Source: a bacterium (GTDB taxonomy: Bacteria > Lindowbacteria > 2-12-FULL-62-27). Taken from it: a DNA stretch of 14,212 nucleotides. Below, piece after piece: positions 8,168 through 14,212 of the stretch (position 1 is the first letter of the stretch; every line of letters begins with the position of its first letter). Location: contig JACQOF010000116.1 of assembly GCA_016202645.1 (NCBI GenBank), positions 1-14,212 of the forward strand, in the 5' to 3' direction. The translations under genes and the position numbers were made by a program. The notes under the pieces are model-generated. The model saw nothing but the letters and a program-made list of their open reading frames with translations, had not been told where the DNA came from and searched no databases.

Positions 8168-8205
8168 TAGACAGTCGGCCGTCGTTCTTGTATGGTGAAG
8201 ATGTC

Positions 8206-9945
8206 ATGAAAAAATTACTCGTGCTGGCGGCCGTCGGGATCGCCGGCGTGCTCGCCTATGCGGCCTTTCGTCACGTGCCTTCTCCAAAGGAGGAGATTCT
8301 TTCCTCCGCCAAACTCCGGCCGCTCAACATCCTTTACCTGACCTCCGAAAGTTTCAACCTTCGGCATCTTGGGTGCTATGGATATCCGAAACCCACCTCG
8401 CCGAATATCGACCGGCTGGCCGCGGAGGGCGTGCGGTTTACGCAGATGGTGAACGCGTCGGCATGGACGAATGAAAGTCTCGTGTCGGTTTTCATGTCCC
8501 TCGAGTCCGGCATTCACGGGGTCATCACCCGGTCCCGGAATGTCGATCCGCGCTGGTATACGCCCCTCGAAATTCTGCACGACCTCGGCTATTCGATCCC
8601 GCGGCTCCAGGGCTTTCAGGGCGACCAGAACCACAGTTTCCTCGGATTTGACGACGTCGAATATGTTTCGGAATTCGACTGGTTCCGCCGGCATGCCGGG
8701 AGTGTCCCCCAGCCCTTTTTCCTGTTCTGGCATTATCTCCCGACGCATCTGCCGTACAACGCGGGCGAGCCTTACGAAAGCATGTTTTTTCGGGAGGACA
8801 TGATCCGCTCACCCGAAAGCCGCGCGCGCGTTGAACGGGTTCGGAAAGATTCGGTGATCTATAAAAACTCGGTGACATTCCAGCCCGAAGACCGCGACGC
8901 GATCGCGGCCCTGTACGACGCGGAAATTCGGCGGTTTGACGATTTCGTCGGATCCCTCATGGAGGAGTTGAAGTCCGCCGGGCTCGACAAAAACACACTG
9001 GTCATCATCGGCTGTGATCATGGCGAGGAAATCATGGAACACGGACACGTCGGGCACAGCTCGACGACGGGCGCGGGACACATGTTTGAGGAACTCGTCC
9101 ATGTGCCTCTCATCCTGTGGGCCCCGGAGATGCTCCCGAAGGGCAAGGTTATCGACGCGCAGATGCGGACCATTGATATCATCCCGACGATTTTTGAACT
9201 GCTCGGCGTGCCGGCCCCAGCCTATTTCCGCGGCGCGTCCATGTTGGGCGACATCCGCGCGGCCGCGCCCGCCGTGGACCGGATGGCCTTCGCGCAGACG
9301 TCGCGGTACGGATTTGGCGAGCCGGATCCCTTCAACGTGCCGGATTACATCTACTGCGCGCGCACGCCGGAGTGGAAATTCATCACGTATGTCTCAAAAA
9401 ACGAGCCGACGCGGGAGGAACTCTATCACCTCACGGCGGATCCCTTCGAACGGGAAAATGTTCTTGAAAAATTCCAGAAAGAGGCCAATGAATTGCGCGT
9501 CCGGCTCACCGAACGGCTCATCGAGTACGGCACCATCAAACCGGTGCCCCTGGACGTCGCGGTGGCGGAAACTCCGTGGGAAAAAATCCTCGATTTCTTC
9601 GGGCTGTTCGGGTCGGATTACGACTTTTCCAAAGTCCCGAGACCCGTCTGGACAAACCCGACGGACGGCATGGCTTGGTCTTTCGACAAGACCGGAGGCT
9701 TGATCCGTCTCGAATGGAAGGGCCTCCCCGACTGCCCCTACGTCATCGGGTATGAATTGGGACAGGGCGACTATCACCTGACCGGTGAGGTGAAGGTCGA
9801 GGGCAACGTGAAGGATTTCGGGTCGTTTTCGAAGGATTATTGGACGACCTACCTCGTCGTTAGAAATCCATTTACCCTCCGTGTCTCGCCGGATATGCGG
9901 CCCCGCCAGTGGAGCGAGCCGGTCACGTTTCGATTCGAACCCTGA
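8206..9945 (+). CDS. Membrane-anchored sulfatase-fold (alkaline phosphatase superfamily) enzyme, LtaS-like active site
   Basis: This 579-residue protein starts with a membrane anchor (MKKLLVLAAVGIAGVLAYAA), so the catalytic domain should face outward. The sulfatase-fold blocks are LNILYLTSESF, LGCYGYPKPTSPNIDRLAAEG, WHYLPTHLPY and CDHGEEIMEHGHVGH. The usual first metal Asp is Glu (E48, in SESF). The formylglycine motif C/S-x-P-x-R is absent; the aligned segment reads WTNESL with Thr88 at the nucleophile position. D271 and H272 supply the second metal site. Glu plus Thr is the arrangement of LtaS-type phosphoglycerol or phosphoethanolamine transferases and not of true sulfatases, so I infer a phosphodiester hydrolase or transferase on envelope material. 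Residues of about 430-579 form an unassigned C-terminal region. I chose the ATG at 8206 over 8149 because it begins the anchor and has GGTGAAG 5 nt upstream. Confidence 0.85.
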   Translation: MKKLLVLAAVGIAGVLAYAAFRHVPSPKEEILSSAKLRPLNILYLTSESFNLRHLGCYGYPKPTSPNIDRLAAEGVRFTQMVNASAWTNESLVSVFMSLESGIHGVITRSRNVDPRWYTPLEILHDLGYSIPRLQGFQGDQNHSFLGFDDVEYVSEFDWFRRHAGSVPQPFFLFWHYLPTHLPYNAGEPYESMFFREDMIRSPESRARVERVRKDSVIYKNSVTFQPEDRDAIAALYDAEIRRFDDFVGSLMEELKSAGLDKNTLVIIGCDHGEEIMEHGHVGHSSTTGAGHMFEELVHVPLILWAPEMLPKGKVIDAQMRTIDIIPTIFELLGVPAPAYFRGASMLGDIRAAAPAVDRMAFAQTSRYGFGEPDPFNVPDYIYCARTPEWKFITYVSKNEPTREELYHLTADPFERENVLEKFQKEANELRVRLTERLIEYGTIKPVPLDVAVAETPWEKILDFFGLFGSDYDFSKVPRPVWTNPTDGMAWSFDKTGGLIRLEWKGLPDCPYVIGYELGQGDYHLTGEVKVEGNVKDFGSFSKDYWTTYLVVRNPFTLRVSPDMRPRQWSEPVTFRFEP

Positions 9946-9949
9946 AGGA
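9944..9949 (+). promoter_or_regulatory. Ribosome binding site that fixes the namZ start
   Basis: GAAGGA lies 7 nt before the GTG at 9957 and overlaps the stop codon of the preceding gene. It favours this GTG over an upstream GTG at 9909. The 9957 start puts the lipobox directly after a short hydrophobic stretch. Confidence 0.65.
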
Positions 9950-9956
9950 TAGCCTG

Positions 9957-11192
9957 GTGATCTCCCGTGGGCTGTTGGGGGTGGTGCTCCTGACCGCGCT
10001 CGCCGGCTGCGGCTCTCCATCCAGGGCGCCGGAGCCTGTCCGGCTGGGGATTGACGTGCTGATGGAAAATCCCCGGATCACGCTGGGAGACAGAAAGGTC
10101 GGTCTTCTCACCCACTCCGCCGCGATCGACCGGGAATTGAGAGCATCGGTCGATCGCCTGAGCGGGCACCCGGACGTGCGGCTGGCCGCTCTTTTTTCGC
10201 CGGAACACGGCATGCGCGGATCGGCCCACGCCGGAGAAAAAGTCGACGGCGAAAAAGATCCGGTGACAGGCCTGCCGGTCCACTCGCTGTACGGCAAGAC
10301 CAAAAAACCGACGCCGGAAATGCTGTCGGACATTGATGTCCTGGTGGTCGATTTGCAGGACATCGGTTCGCGGAGTTACACGTATATCTCGACGCTCTAT
10401 TACGCGATGGAAGCGGCGGCGGAAAACGGAAAGGCCGTCATCGTGCTGGACCGCCCGAACCCCATGGGTGGGCTGGTGGTTGACGGGCCGGTTCTGGACC
10501 CCAAATTTAAGTCCTTCATTGGCGTCGCGCCGATCCCCGTCGTGCATGGGATGACGATTGGCGAGCTGGCGTGGCTATTCAACGCGGAATTCGGGATCCA
10601 TGCGGACCTGCGCGTGATCGAAATGCGGGGCTGGAAGCGGACGATGGCCTTTCGGGAAACCGGGCTCTACTGGGCGCCGCCATCGCCCCACATTCCGACT
10701 CCGGAGACCGTGTTTTACTATCCGATCACCGGCCTCATCGGCGAAATGGGAACTTTGTCCGAGGGCGTCGGAACGCCGATGCCGTTTCATCTGGTCGGCG
10801 CGCCGTGGATGGACGGGCAAAAACTCGCGGCGGCCCTGCCGCCCCTGCGCGGATGCGCCTTTCGGCCCATCACTGTCAAGCCGTTTTATGCTCGGTATGC
10901 GGGAGAGAATGTCCACGGTGTCCAGATATTCGTCACTCAGCCGATGTATTACCGGCCGGTCGAGATTTCAGTCTATCTCCTCCATCACATCCGAAACCTC
11001 TGGCCGGATCAATTCCGCTGGTATCCGCCGGATGAACCGGCGCGCTTGGAAAACGTCGACCGCGCGTGGGGCACGGATTTTGTCCGGAAATGGCTCGACG
11101 AAGGAAAAACACCCGATCGGATTATCTCGGAATGGCGCCAAGGCCTGAAAAAATTCCTGGCCGTCCGGCAGAAACATCTGATTTATGACTGA
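9957..11192 (+). CDS. namZ: Exo-beta-N-acetylmuramidase NamZ (DUF1343, GH171), lipoprotein
   Basis: NamZ removes N-acetylmuramic acid from the non-reducing end of peptidoglycan chains. The 411-residue product starts at GTG 9957 with the signal ISRGLLGVVLLTALAGC, whose lipobox is LAGC, so it should be a periplasmic or outer-membrane lipoprotein. The DUF1343 blocks are complete: GIDVLMENP, KVGLLTHSAA, LFSPEHGMRG with the conserved Glu83, LYGKTKKPTPEML, DLQDIGSRSYTY (132-143), VLDRPNPMGG (163-172), PIPVVHGMTIGELA, and PSPHIPTPETVFYYP with GLIGEMGTLSEGVGT. The family length is close to 400, so it appears full length. The gene follows the sulfatase-fold gene by 11 nt and precedes nagZ by 45 nt. 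The namZ-nagZ pairing is known from muropeptide recycling clusters such as the B. subtilis one, which strongly supports the role. Confidence 0.93.
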   Translation: MISRGLLGVVLLTALAGCGSPSRAPEPVRLGIDVLMENPRITLGDRKVGLLTHSAAIDRELRASVDRLSGHPDVRLAALFSPEHGMRGSAHAGEKVDGEKDPVTGLPVHSLYGKTKKPTPEMLSDIDVLVVDLQDIGSRSYTYISTLYYAMEAAAENGKAVIVLDRPNPMGGLVVDGPVLDPKFKSFIGVAPIPVVHGMTIGELAWLFNAEFGIHADLRVIEMRGWKRTMAFRETGLYWAPPSPHIPTPETVFYYPITGLIGEMGTLSEGVGTPMPFHLVGAPWMDGQKLAAALPPLRGCAFRPITVKPFYARYAGENVHGVQIFVTQPMYYRPVEISVYLLHHIRNLWPDQFRWYPPDEPARLENVDRAWGTDFVRKWLDEGKTPDRIISEWRQGLKKFLAVRQKHLIYD

Positions 11193-11237
11193 AGGTCATA
11201 CCCGCCAAGATTTGGGGGGGACGTTACCTACTGAACT
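11193..11237 (+). other. Short intergenic gap with a G7 run before nagZ
   Basis: This 45-nt spacer contains seven G residues followed by ACGTTACCTACTG just before the nagZ start. The GGGGACG head also begins the inverted-repeat arm at 12126-12154. It might be a remnant of a related element, but the match is too short to be sure. No clear Shine-Dalgarno is seen for nagZ. Confidence 0.3.
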
Positions 11238-12152
11238 ATGACAACGCCTCTGATGATCGGACTTTCCGGCACGGAAGTAACACCGGAAGAAGAAGAACGC
11301 CTCAACCGGATCCGGCCGGAATCGGTGATCCTGTTTACCAGGAATTTTGAATCTGTCCCTCAGATCAAACGATACATCCGCCGCATCCGGGAATTGGCCG
11401 GGCAGGACGTCAAACTCGCCGTCGACCACGAGGGCGGCCGGGTCGTTCGATTCCCGGACCATCTGCCTCCTTTTCCGGCTCCCAGGCTTTTTGGCGAAGG
11501 AAAAAATCCCGAGAAGATGCGATCAGCCGCGAAAACCGCCGCCGACGCCTTGAAAGACTGGGGATTTGATCTCAACTTGGCCCCGGTCGTTGACGTGCTC
11601 ACACCGACCTCCCACCCGCGCATGGTCGACCGCTGTTTCGGCTCGGACCCGGAGCGGGTTTCGGAGATGGCGGAAGCATTCATCCAAGGAATGCACGACG
11701 GCGGCATCCTGACCTGCGCCAAACATTTCCCGGGCGTCGGCCCCGCCGACCTCGATCCGCACGAAACAGGCCCAACCATCAAAACAACCCGCAAAGAGCA
11801 GGAGCGGTTCCTCATCCCTTTCCGCCGCGCCATCGCCGCCGGCGTCGACACGGTCATGATCTCACACATCCGCTACACGAATCTCGATCCCGACAACCCC
11901 GCCACCCTCTCAAAGAAAATCATCACCGACTTACTGAAAAATGAAATGGGTTTCAACCGCCAGATCCTCTCCGACGACCTGGAAATGGGCGCCATCACGG
12001 AATCCTACAGCATTGAAGACGCCATCCTCAAAGCCCACACCGCCGGCTGCAACCTCCTCCTAGTCTGCAAAGATCCCTCAAATGAAGACCGAGCATGGCA
12101 AGCCCTCCCACCACCAAAAGGCACCAAAAGGGGACGGAGGCTAACAGATTAA
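11238..12152 (+). CDS. nagZ: Beta-N-acetylhexosaminidase NagZ (GH3), C-terminus replaced by a repeat element
   Basis: NagZ cleaves GlcNAc from GlcNAc-anhydroMurNAc or GlcNAc-MurNAc fragments during wall recycling. It has no signal peptide, so it should be cytoplasmic as in Gram-negative bacteria. The GH3 TIM-barrel blocks are present: VILFTRNF, LAVDHEGGRVVRF, LNLAPVVDV, CAKHFPGVG followed by DPHETGP with the catalytic Asp-His pair D173/H175, VMISHIRYTNLDPDNPATLSKK, and ILSDDLEMGAI with the nucleophile at D246 or D247. It ends soon after the last strand (CNLLLVCKDPSNEDRAWQAL). The final residues KRGRRLTD and the stop codon come from the inverted-repeat element. At 304 residues it is about 35-40 shorter than E. 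coli NagZ (341). The catalytic residues survive, so it may still fold and work, but stability is doubtful. Confidence 0.9.
   Translation: MTTPLMIGLSGTEVTPEEEERLNRIRPESVILFTRNFESVPQIKRYIRRIRELAGQDVKLAVDHEGGRVVRFPDHLPPFPAPRLFGEGKNPEKMRSAAKTAADALKDWGFDLNLAPVVDVLTPTSHPRMVDRCFGSDPERVSEMAEAFIQGMHDGGILTCAKHFPGVGPADLDPHETGPTIKTTRKEQERFLIPFRRAIAAGVDTVMISHIRYTNLDPDNPATLSKKIITDLLKNEMGFNRQILSDDLEMGAITESYSIEDAILKAHTAGCNLLLVCKDPSNEDRAWQALPPPKGTKRGRRLTD
12112..12131 (+). repeat. 10-bp direct tandem repeat at the left edge of the MITE-like element
   Basis: CACCAAAAGG occurs twice without a gap (12112-12121 and 12122-12131). The second copy runs into the inverted-repeat arm. It may be a local duplication made during insertion or repair. 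In nagZ it encodes parts of PPPKGTKR. Confidence 0.7.
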
Positions 12153-12252
12153 CACTTGCTTTTTCTCTCCCGGGGTAAATAGGCCTGAAGAGGCCGTGAC
12201 CAGATCAGCGTCCCGGGTCAACTGTTAATCTGTTAGCCTCCGTCCCCTTTTG
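12125..12252. mobile_element. 128-bp MITE-like element with perfect 30-bp terminal inverted repeats
   Basis: The arm 12125-12154 is the exact reverse complement of 12223-12252; each arm contains GGGGACGGAGG and a TAACAGATTAA stretch. Inside, TTG (12156-12158) pairs with CAA (12219-12221), and CCCGGG occurs at 12169-12174 and 12212-12217 in pairing positions. A small hairpin GGCCT-GAAG-AGGCC sits at 12182-12195. The whole unit can fold into one long cruciform. It has no coding capacity, so it would need a transposase in trans; short GGGGACG-headed palindromes are reminiscent of repeats moved by REP-associated (Y1) transposases, but none is encoded here. The left arm holds the nagZ stop and the right arm the stop of the convergent CBM9-like gene. 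The hairpin could also act as a terminator in both directions, although no U-tract follows. Confidence 0.85.
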
Positions 12253-12952
12253 CCCTCCCGTGGCCGAAGCGGGAGGGGACGTGGAACCAGCGGAGGGTTG
12301 GGGACCAGGCGCGGTAGACGTGGCGGGCGTTTTCGCGGTCGATGCGGGTCAAATTCAGTCGGGGGAGGGTGGAGAGAGGGGTTGGGAGTTCTGTCAGGGG
12401 GATGGACAGTTCGCAGGTCCAGCCGGTGTCGGGCGAGGTGTCGTTGAGGGTTCCGTGGACGTGGACGCCGACGGAGAGTTTATTGAGGTCAAACAAAACA
12501 GCCGATTCAAAATCGATTTCTGTGTCAAAATTTATCCAAGCGTCAAAAAGCGCTCCCAGCGGATTCACCTCGATTTCGAGATACTCCCGGCCCAGGCCTT
12601 CCGGATCCAGAAAAATTTCCACCACTTCCTCCCGCCATAGATTGTCGTCCCGGGCCGTCAGGGTTGCCGAAACGTCCGTATCAGTCACGAGGAACGCGAC
12701 GTGGAGAAATCCGTCGGTCTGAATCAGCCATGCTTCCGTCGGGACGACGGCCGTGTCGCCCGTCTGATTGTCCCGCAGGTTTACCCGAGCCGCCTTTCTC
12801 CAAACCGGTTCCGCCAGGCGTCCGTCCACGACCGGCGGCGTATCCACGCGTGGAATGCGGACGGATGGGATGTCGTCCGCTTGCGTTTGCGCTCCAGCCA
12901 GAGTTACCGCCAAAATGAAGGGAAAAGAAACGAGCCCAAACTTTAGTTTCAT
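12233..12952 (-). CDS. Secreted CBM9-like (carbohydrate-binding family 9-like) protein
   Basis: This 239-residue protein has a signal peptide (KLKFGLVSFPFILAVTLAGA), with likely cleavage before QTQADD. The mature part is one CBM9-like/DOMON-type beta-sandwich: IPRVDTPPVVDGRLAEPVW at the start, then AWLIQTDGFLHVAFLVTDTD, LWREEVVEIFLDPEG, YLEIEVNPLGALFDAWI, GWTCELSIPLTEL and RAWSPTLRWFHVPSRFG near the end. Such domains bind sugars or heme in secreted enzymes; standing alone, it probably binds carbohydrate outside the cell. The ATG at 12952 was chosen because it starts the signal peptide; the frame is open to 13075 but would cover the divergent gene. The last residues AKGDGG and the stop codon are supplied by the repeat element, replacing only the extreme C-terminus. 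No good Shine-Dalgarno is present. Confidence 0.85.
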   Translation of the reverse strand: MKLKFGLVSFPFILAVTLAGAQTQADDIPSVRIPRVDTPPVVDGRLAEPVWRKAARVNLRDNQTGDTAVVPTEAWLIQTDGFLHVAFLVTDTDVSATLTARDDNLWREEVVEIFLDPEGLGREYLEIEVNPLGALFDAWINFDTEIDFESAVLFDLNKLSVGVHVHGTLNDTSPDTGWTCELSIPLTELPTPLSTLPRLNLTRIDRENARHVYRAWSPTLRWFHVPSRFGHGRAKGDGG

Positions 12953-12962
12953 GTCGAATTCT

Positions 12963-12970
12963 GCTATACA
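12963..12970. promoter_or_regulatory. Candidate shared -10 region of two divergent, near-leaderless genes
   Basis: Only 25 bp separate the two start codons (12952 and 12978). TATACA (12965-12970, plus) lies 7 nt before ATG 12978, so transcription would start about at the ATG. TATAGC (12968-12963, minus) lies 10 nt before ATG 12952. No good -35 box is visible for either, and any -35 would lie within the opposite gene. This is a candidate only. Confidence 0.35.
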
Positions 12971-12977
12971 CCCTAGC

Positions 12978-14212
12978 ATGGTCCATAGAATGCAGGGAAT
13001 ACTGCCGGGCGCCGTTCTGCTGACGGTCGTCCTCGGAATGCCCGCCATGGCATCGCCGCGCCTGGTGGTGGTCATTTCCGTGGACCAGATGCGCGCTGAT
13101 TACCTGGACCGCTTTGCCCCGGCACTGACGGGGGGATTGAAATTTCTCTCGGAGAAATCGGTCCGCTACAAAAACGCGCATCACCGGCATGCCCTGACCC
13201 AGACCGCTCCGGGACACCTGACGATACTATCCGGCCGACATCCGGGCCCCGCCGGTGTTCCGGCCAACGAGTTTTACGATCCGACCCAGCGGCGCATCAT
13301 CTACTGCGTTGAAGACACCCAGGCGGTCCAACTCAATGGCGCGCGTCCCGGCATGTCCTTCCGCCGTGTGGACGCGACGACGATCGGGGACTGGCTCAAA
13401 GACGCATCCCCCAAATCCCAGGTTTATTCCGTCGCCGGCAAAGACCGTTCCGCCATCCTGATGGGCGGGCGCCGGCCGGACGGAGTTTACTGGTACGACC
13501 GCGACAGCGGCGACTTCATGACGAGCGATTATTATGCCGACACGTTTCCCGTGTTCATTCAGGCTTTCAACGCCGCAAAATGGCCGGATCGATTTTACGG
13601 CCAGGCATGGACGCGTATCGAGCCGGAGACACTCTACGAGCGCTTGGCGGGACCGGATGACCATCCCGGCGAAGCCGCGTGGGGAGAGGAAGAAGCGCCG
13701 GTCTTTCCGCACTGGCTGAAAACCGCGTCCGGCCTTCCGGACGGAGAATTTTACCGGGCGTTTTACCAGACACCGTTTATCGACGAATACGTTCTGGAAC
13801 TTGCGCGGGAAATCATCCGCCAAAATAAACTTGGGCGTGACCGCCACGTCGATCTTCTGGCCATCAGCCTTTCCGCCACCGATCCAATCGGCCACGGATT
13901 CGGCCCGAACAGCCACGAAGTGATGGACTCGATCCTGCGTATTGACCGGCACCTGGGCCGTTTCCTCGACTTTCTCGAAAAAGAAATCTCCCTAAAGGAG
14001 ACGCTGATCGTCCTTACCAGCGACCACGGCGTCCTGCCGCTGATCGAGTGGCTGTCGAACCGGAACATCTCCGCCGAGCGCGCCGGCCGCCGGGTCCGGG
14101 AATTTCAAAAACGCGTCGCGACCGAAGTCCGAAACAAATACGGTCCCCCCTCAAAATTATTTCTCTTCCAAGGCCGGGAAGTTTACTATCTAGACCGTCC
14201 CTATCTGGCCGC
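12978..14212 (+). CDS. PafA-type alkaline phosphatase, 3' end outside the window
   Basis: This is a secreted Zn-dependent phosphatase of the alkaline phosphatase superfamily, seen here for 411 complete codons. The signal is GILPGAVLLTVVLGMPAMA, cleaved before SPRL. Known PafA active-site positions (D38, T79, N100, K162, R164, D305, H309, D352, H353) have counterparts here: D36 in VDQMRADYL, nucleophile T76 in QTAPGH, N97 in ANEFYD, K155 and R157 in GKDRS, D302 and H306 in DPIGHG, D349 and H350 in SDHG. The K-x-R and Asn residues point to phosphate monoesterase rather than diesterase activity. The last metal His (H486 in PafA) would lie past the window edge. ATG 12978 and ATG 12990 are both possible starts; 12978 fits the candidate -10 box, and neither has a Shine-Dalgarno. 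Confidence 0.92.
   Translation, partial: MVHRMQGILPGAVLLTVVLGMPAMASPRLVVVISVDQMRADYLDRFAPALTGGLKFLSEKSVRYKNAHHRHALTQTAPGHLTILSGRHPGPAGVPANEFYDPTQRRIIYCVEDTQAVQLNGARPGMSFRRVDATTIGDWLKDASPKSQVYSVAGKDRSAILMGGRRPDGVYWYDRDSGDFMTSDYYADTFPVFIQAFNAAKWPDRFYGQAWTRIEPETLYERLAGPDDHPGEAAWGEEEAPVFPHWLKTASGLPDGEFYRAFYQTPFIDEYVLELAREIIRQNKLGRDRHVDLLAISLSATDPIGHGFGPNSHEVMDSILRIDRHLGRFLDFLEKEISLKETLIVLTSDHGVLPLIEWLSNRNISAERAGRRVREFQKRVATEVRNKYGPPSKLFLFQGREVYYLDRPYLA

Noticed and set aside
8206-9945. Canonical formylglycine sulfatase
   Set aside because: The C/S-x-P-x-R motif is missing; the aligned segment is T-N-E-S-L.
12102-12259. Clean 8-bp target-site duplication (GCCCTCCC) of the MITE-like element
   Set aside because: The left copy is separated from the arm by 15 bp, and removing the element gives no sensible NagZ C-terminus. 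It may be chance in C-rich DNA, so I kept it only as a possibility.

Overview
The window is GC-rich and densely coding. It reads as a chromosomal segment of a diderm-type bacterium: it has two lipoprotein signal peptides, several Sec-type signal peptides, a cytoplasmic-type NagZ, and a tRNA-Ala without an encoded CCA. I cannot name the lineage from sequence alone. The mix of GGDDxY-repeat, HEAT, GH63 and CBM9-like proteins with short palindromic repeats resembles little-cultivated groups (PVC-like or other candidate phyla), but that is a guess.

Layout. 1-58: 3' part of tRNA-Ala(GGC). 130-1693: an FKBP-type prolyl isomerase lipoprotein followed 4 nt later by the universal GTPase/ATPase YchF. 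1683-4361 (minus): a large GH63/MGH1-like glucosidase that converges on ychF and overlaps it by 11 bp. 4439-4528: a non-coding palindromic REP-like element with a GC-rich tandem repeat, between divergent genes. 4599-12152 (plus): five closely spaced genes, namely a secreted beta-helix protein with twelve GGDDxY repeats, a secreted HEAT-repeat protein (4-bp overlap), a membrane-anchored sulfatase-fold enzyme with LtaS-like rather than sulfatase-like active-site residues, a NamZ/DUF1343 exo-muramidase lipoprotein, and NagZ. 12125-12252: a MITE-like element with 30-bp perfect inverted repeats that supplies the stop codon of both flanking convergent genes. 12233-12952 (minus): a secreted CBM9-like protein. 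12978-end (plus): a PafA-type alkaline phosphatase cut by the window edge, divergent from the CBM9 gene with only 25 bp between the start codons.

How the genes fit together. NamZ and NagZ together should take apart MurNAc/GlcNAc chains (peptidoglycan turnover and recycling). The three upstream members of the run all carry export signals, so the run looks like a cell-envelope operon that joins wall recycling to an uncharacterised surface or periplasmic repeat protein and an envelope-modifying transferase or hydrolase. The most unusual points are the 12-fold GGDDxY array, the MITE ending two genes at once with loss of the NagZ C-terminus, and a family of 7-bp tandem repeats (consensus CYMWYWG). 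One array of these lies inside the signal-peptide codons of the HEAT gene, where a change in copy number would shift the frame.
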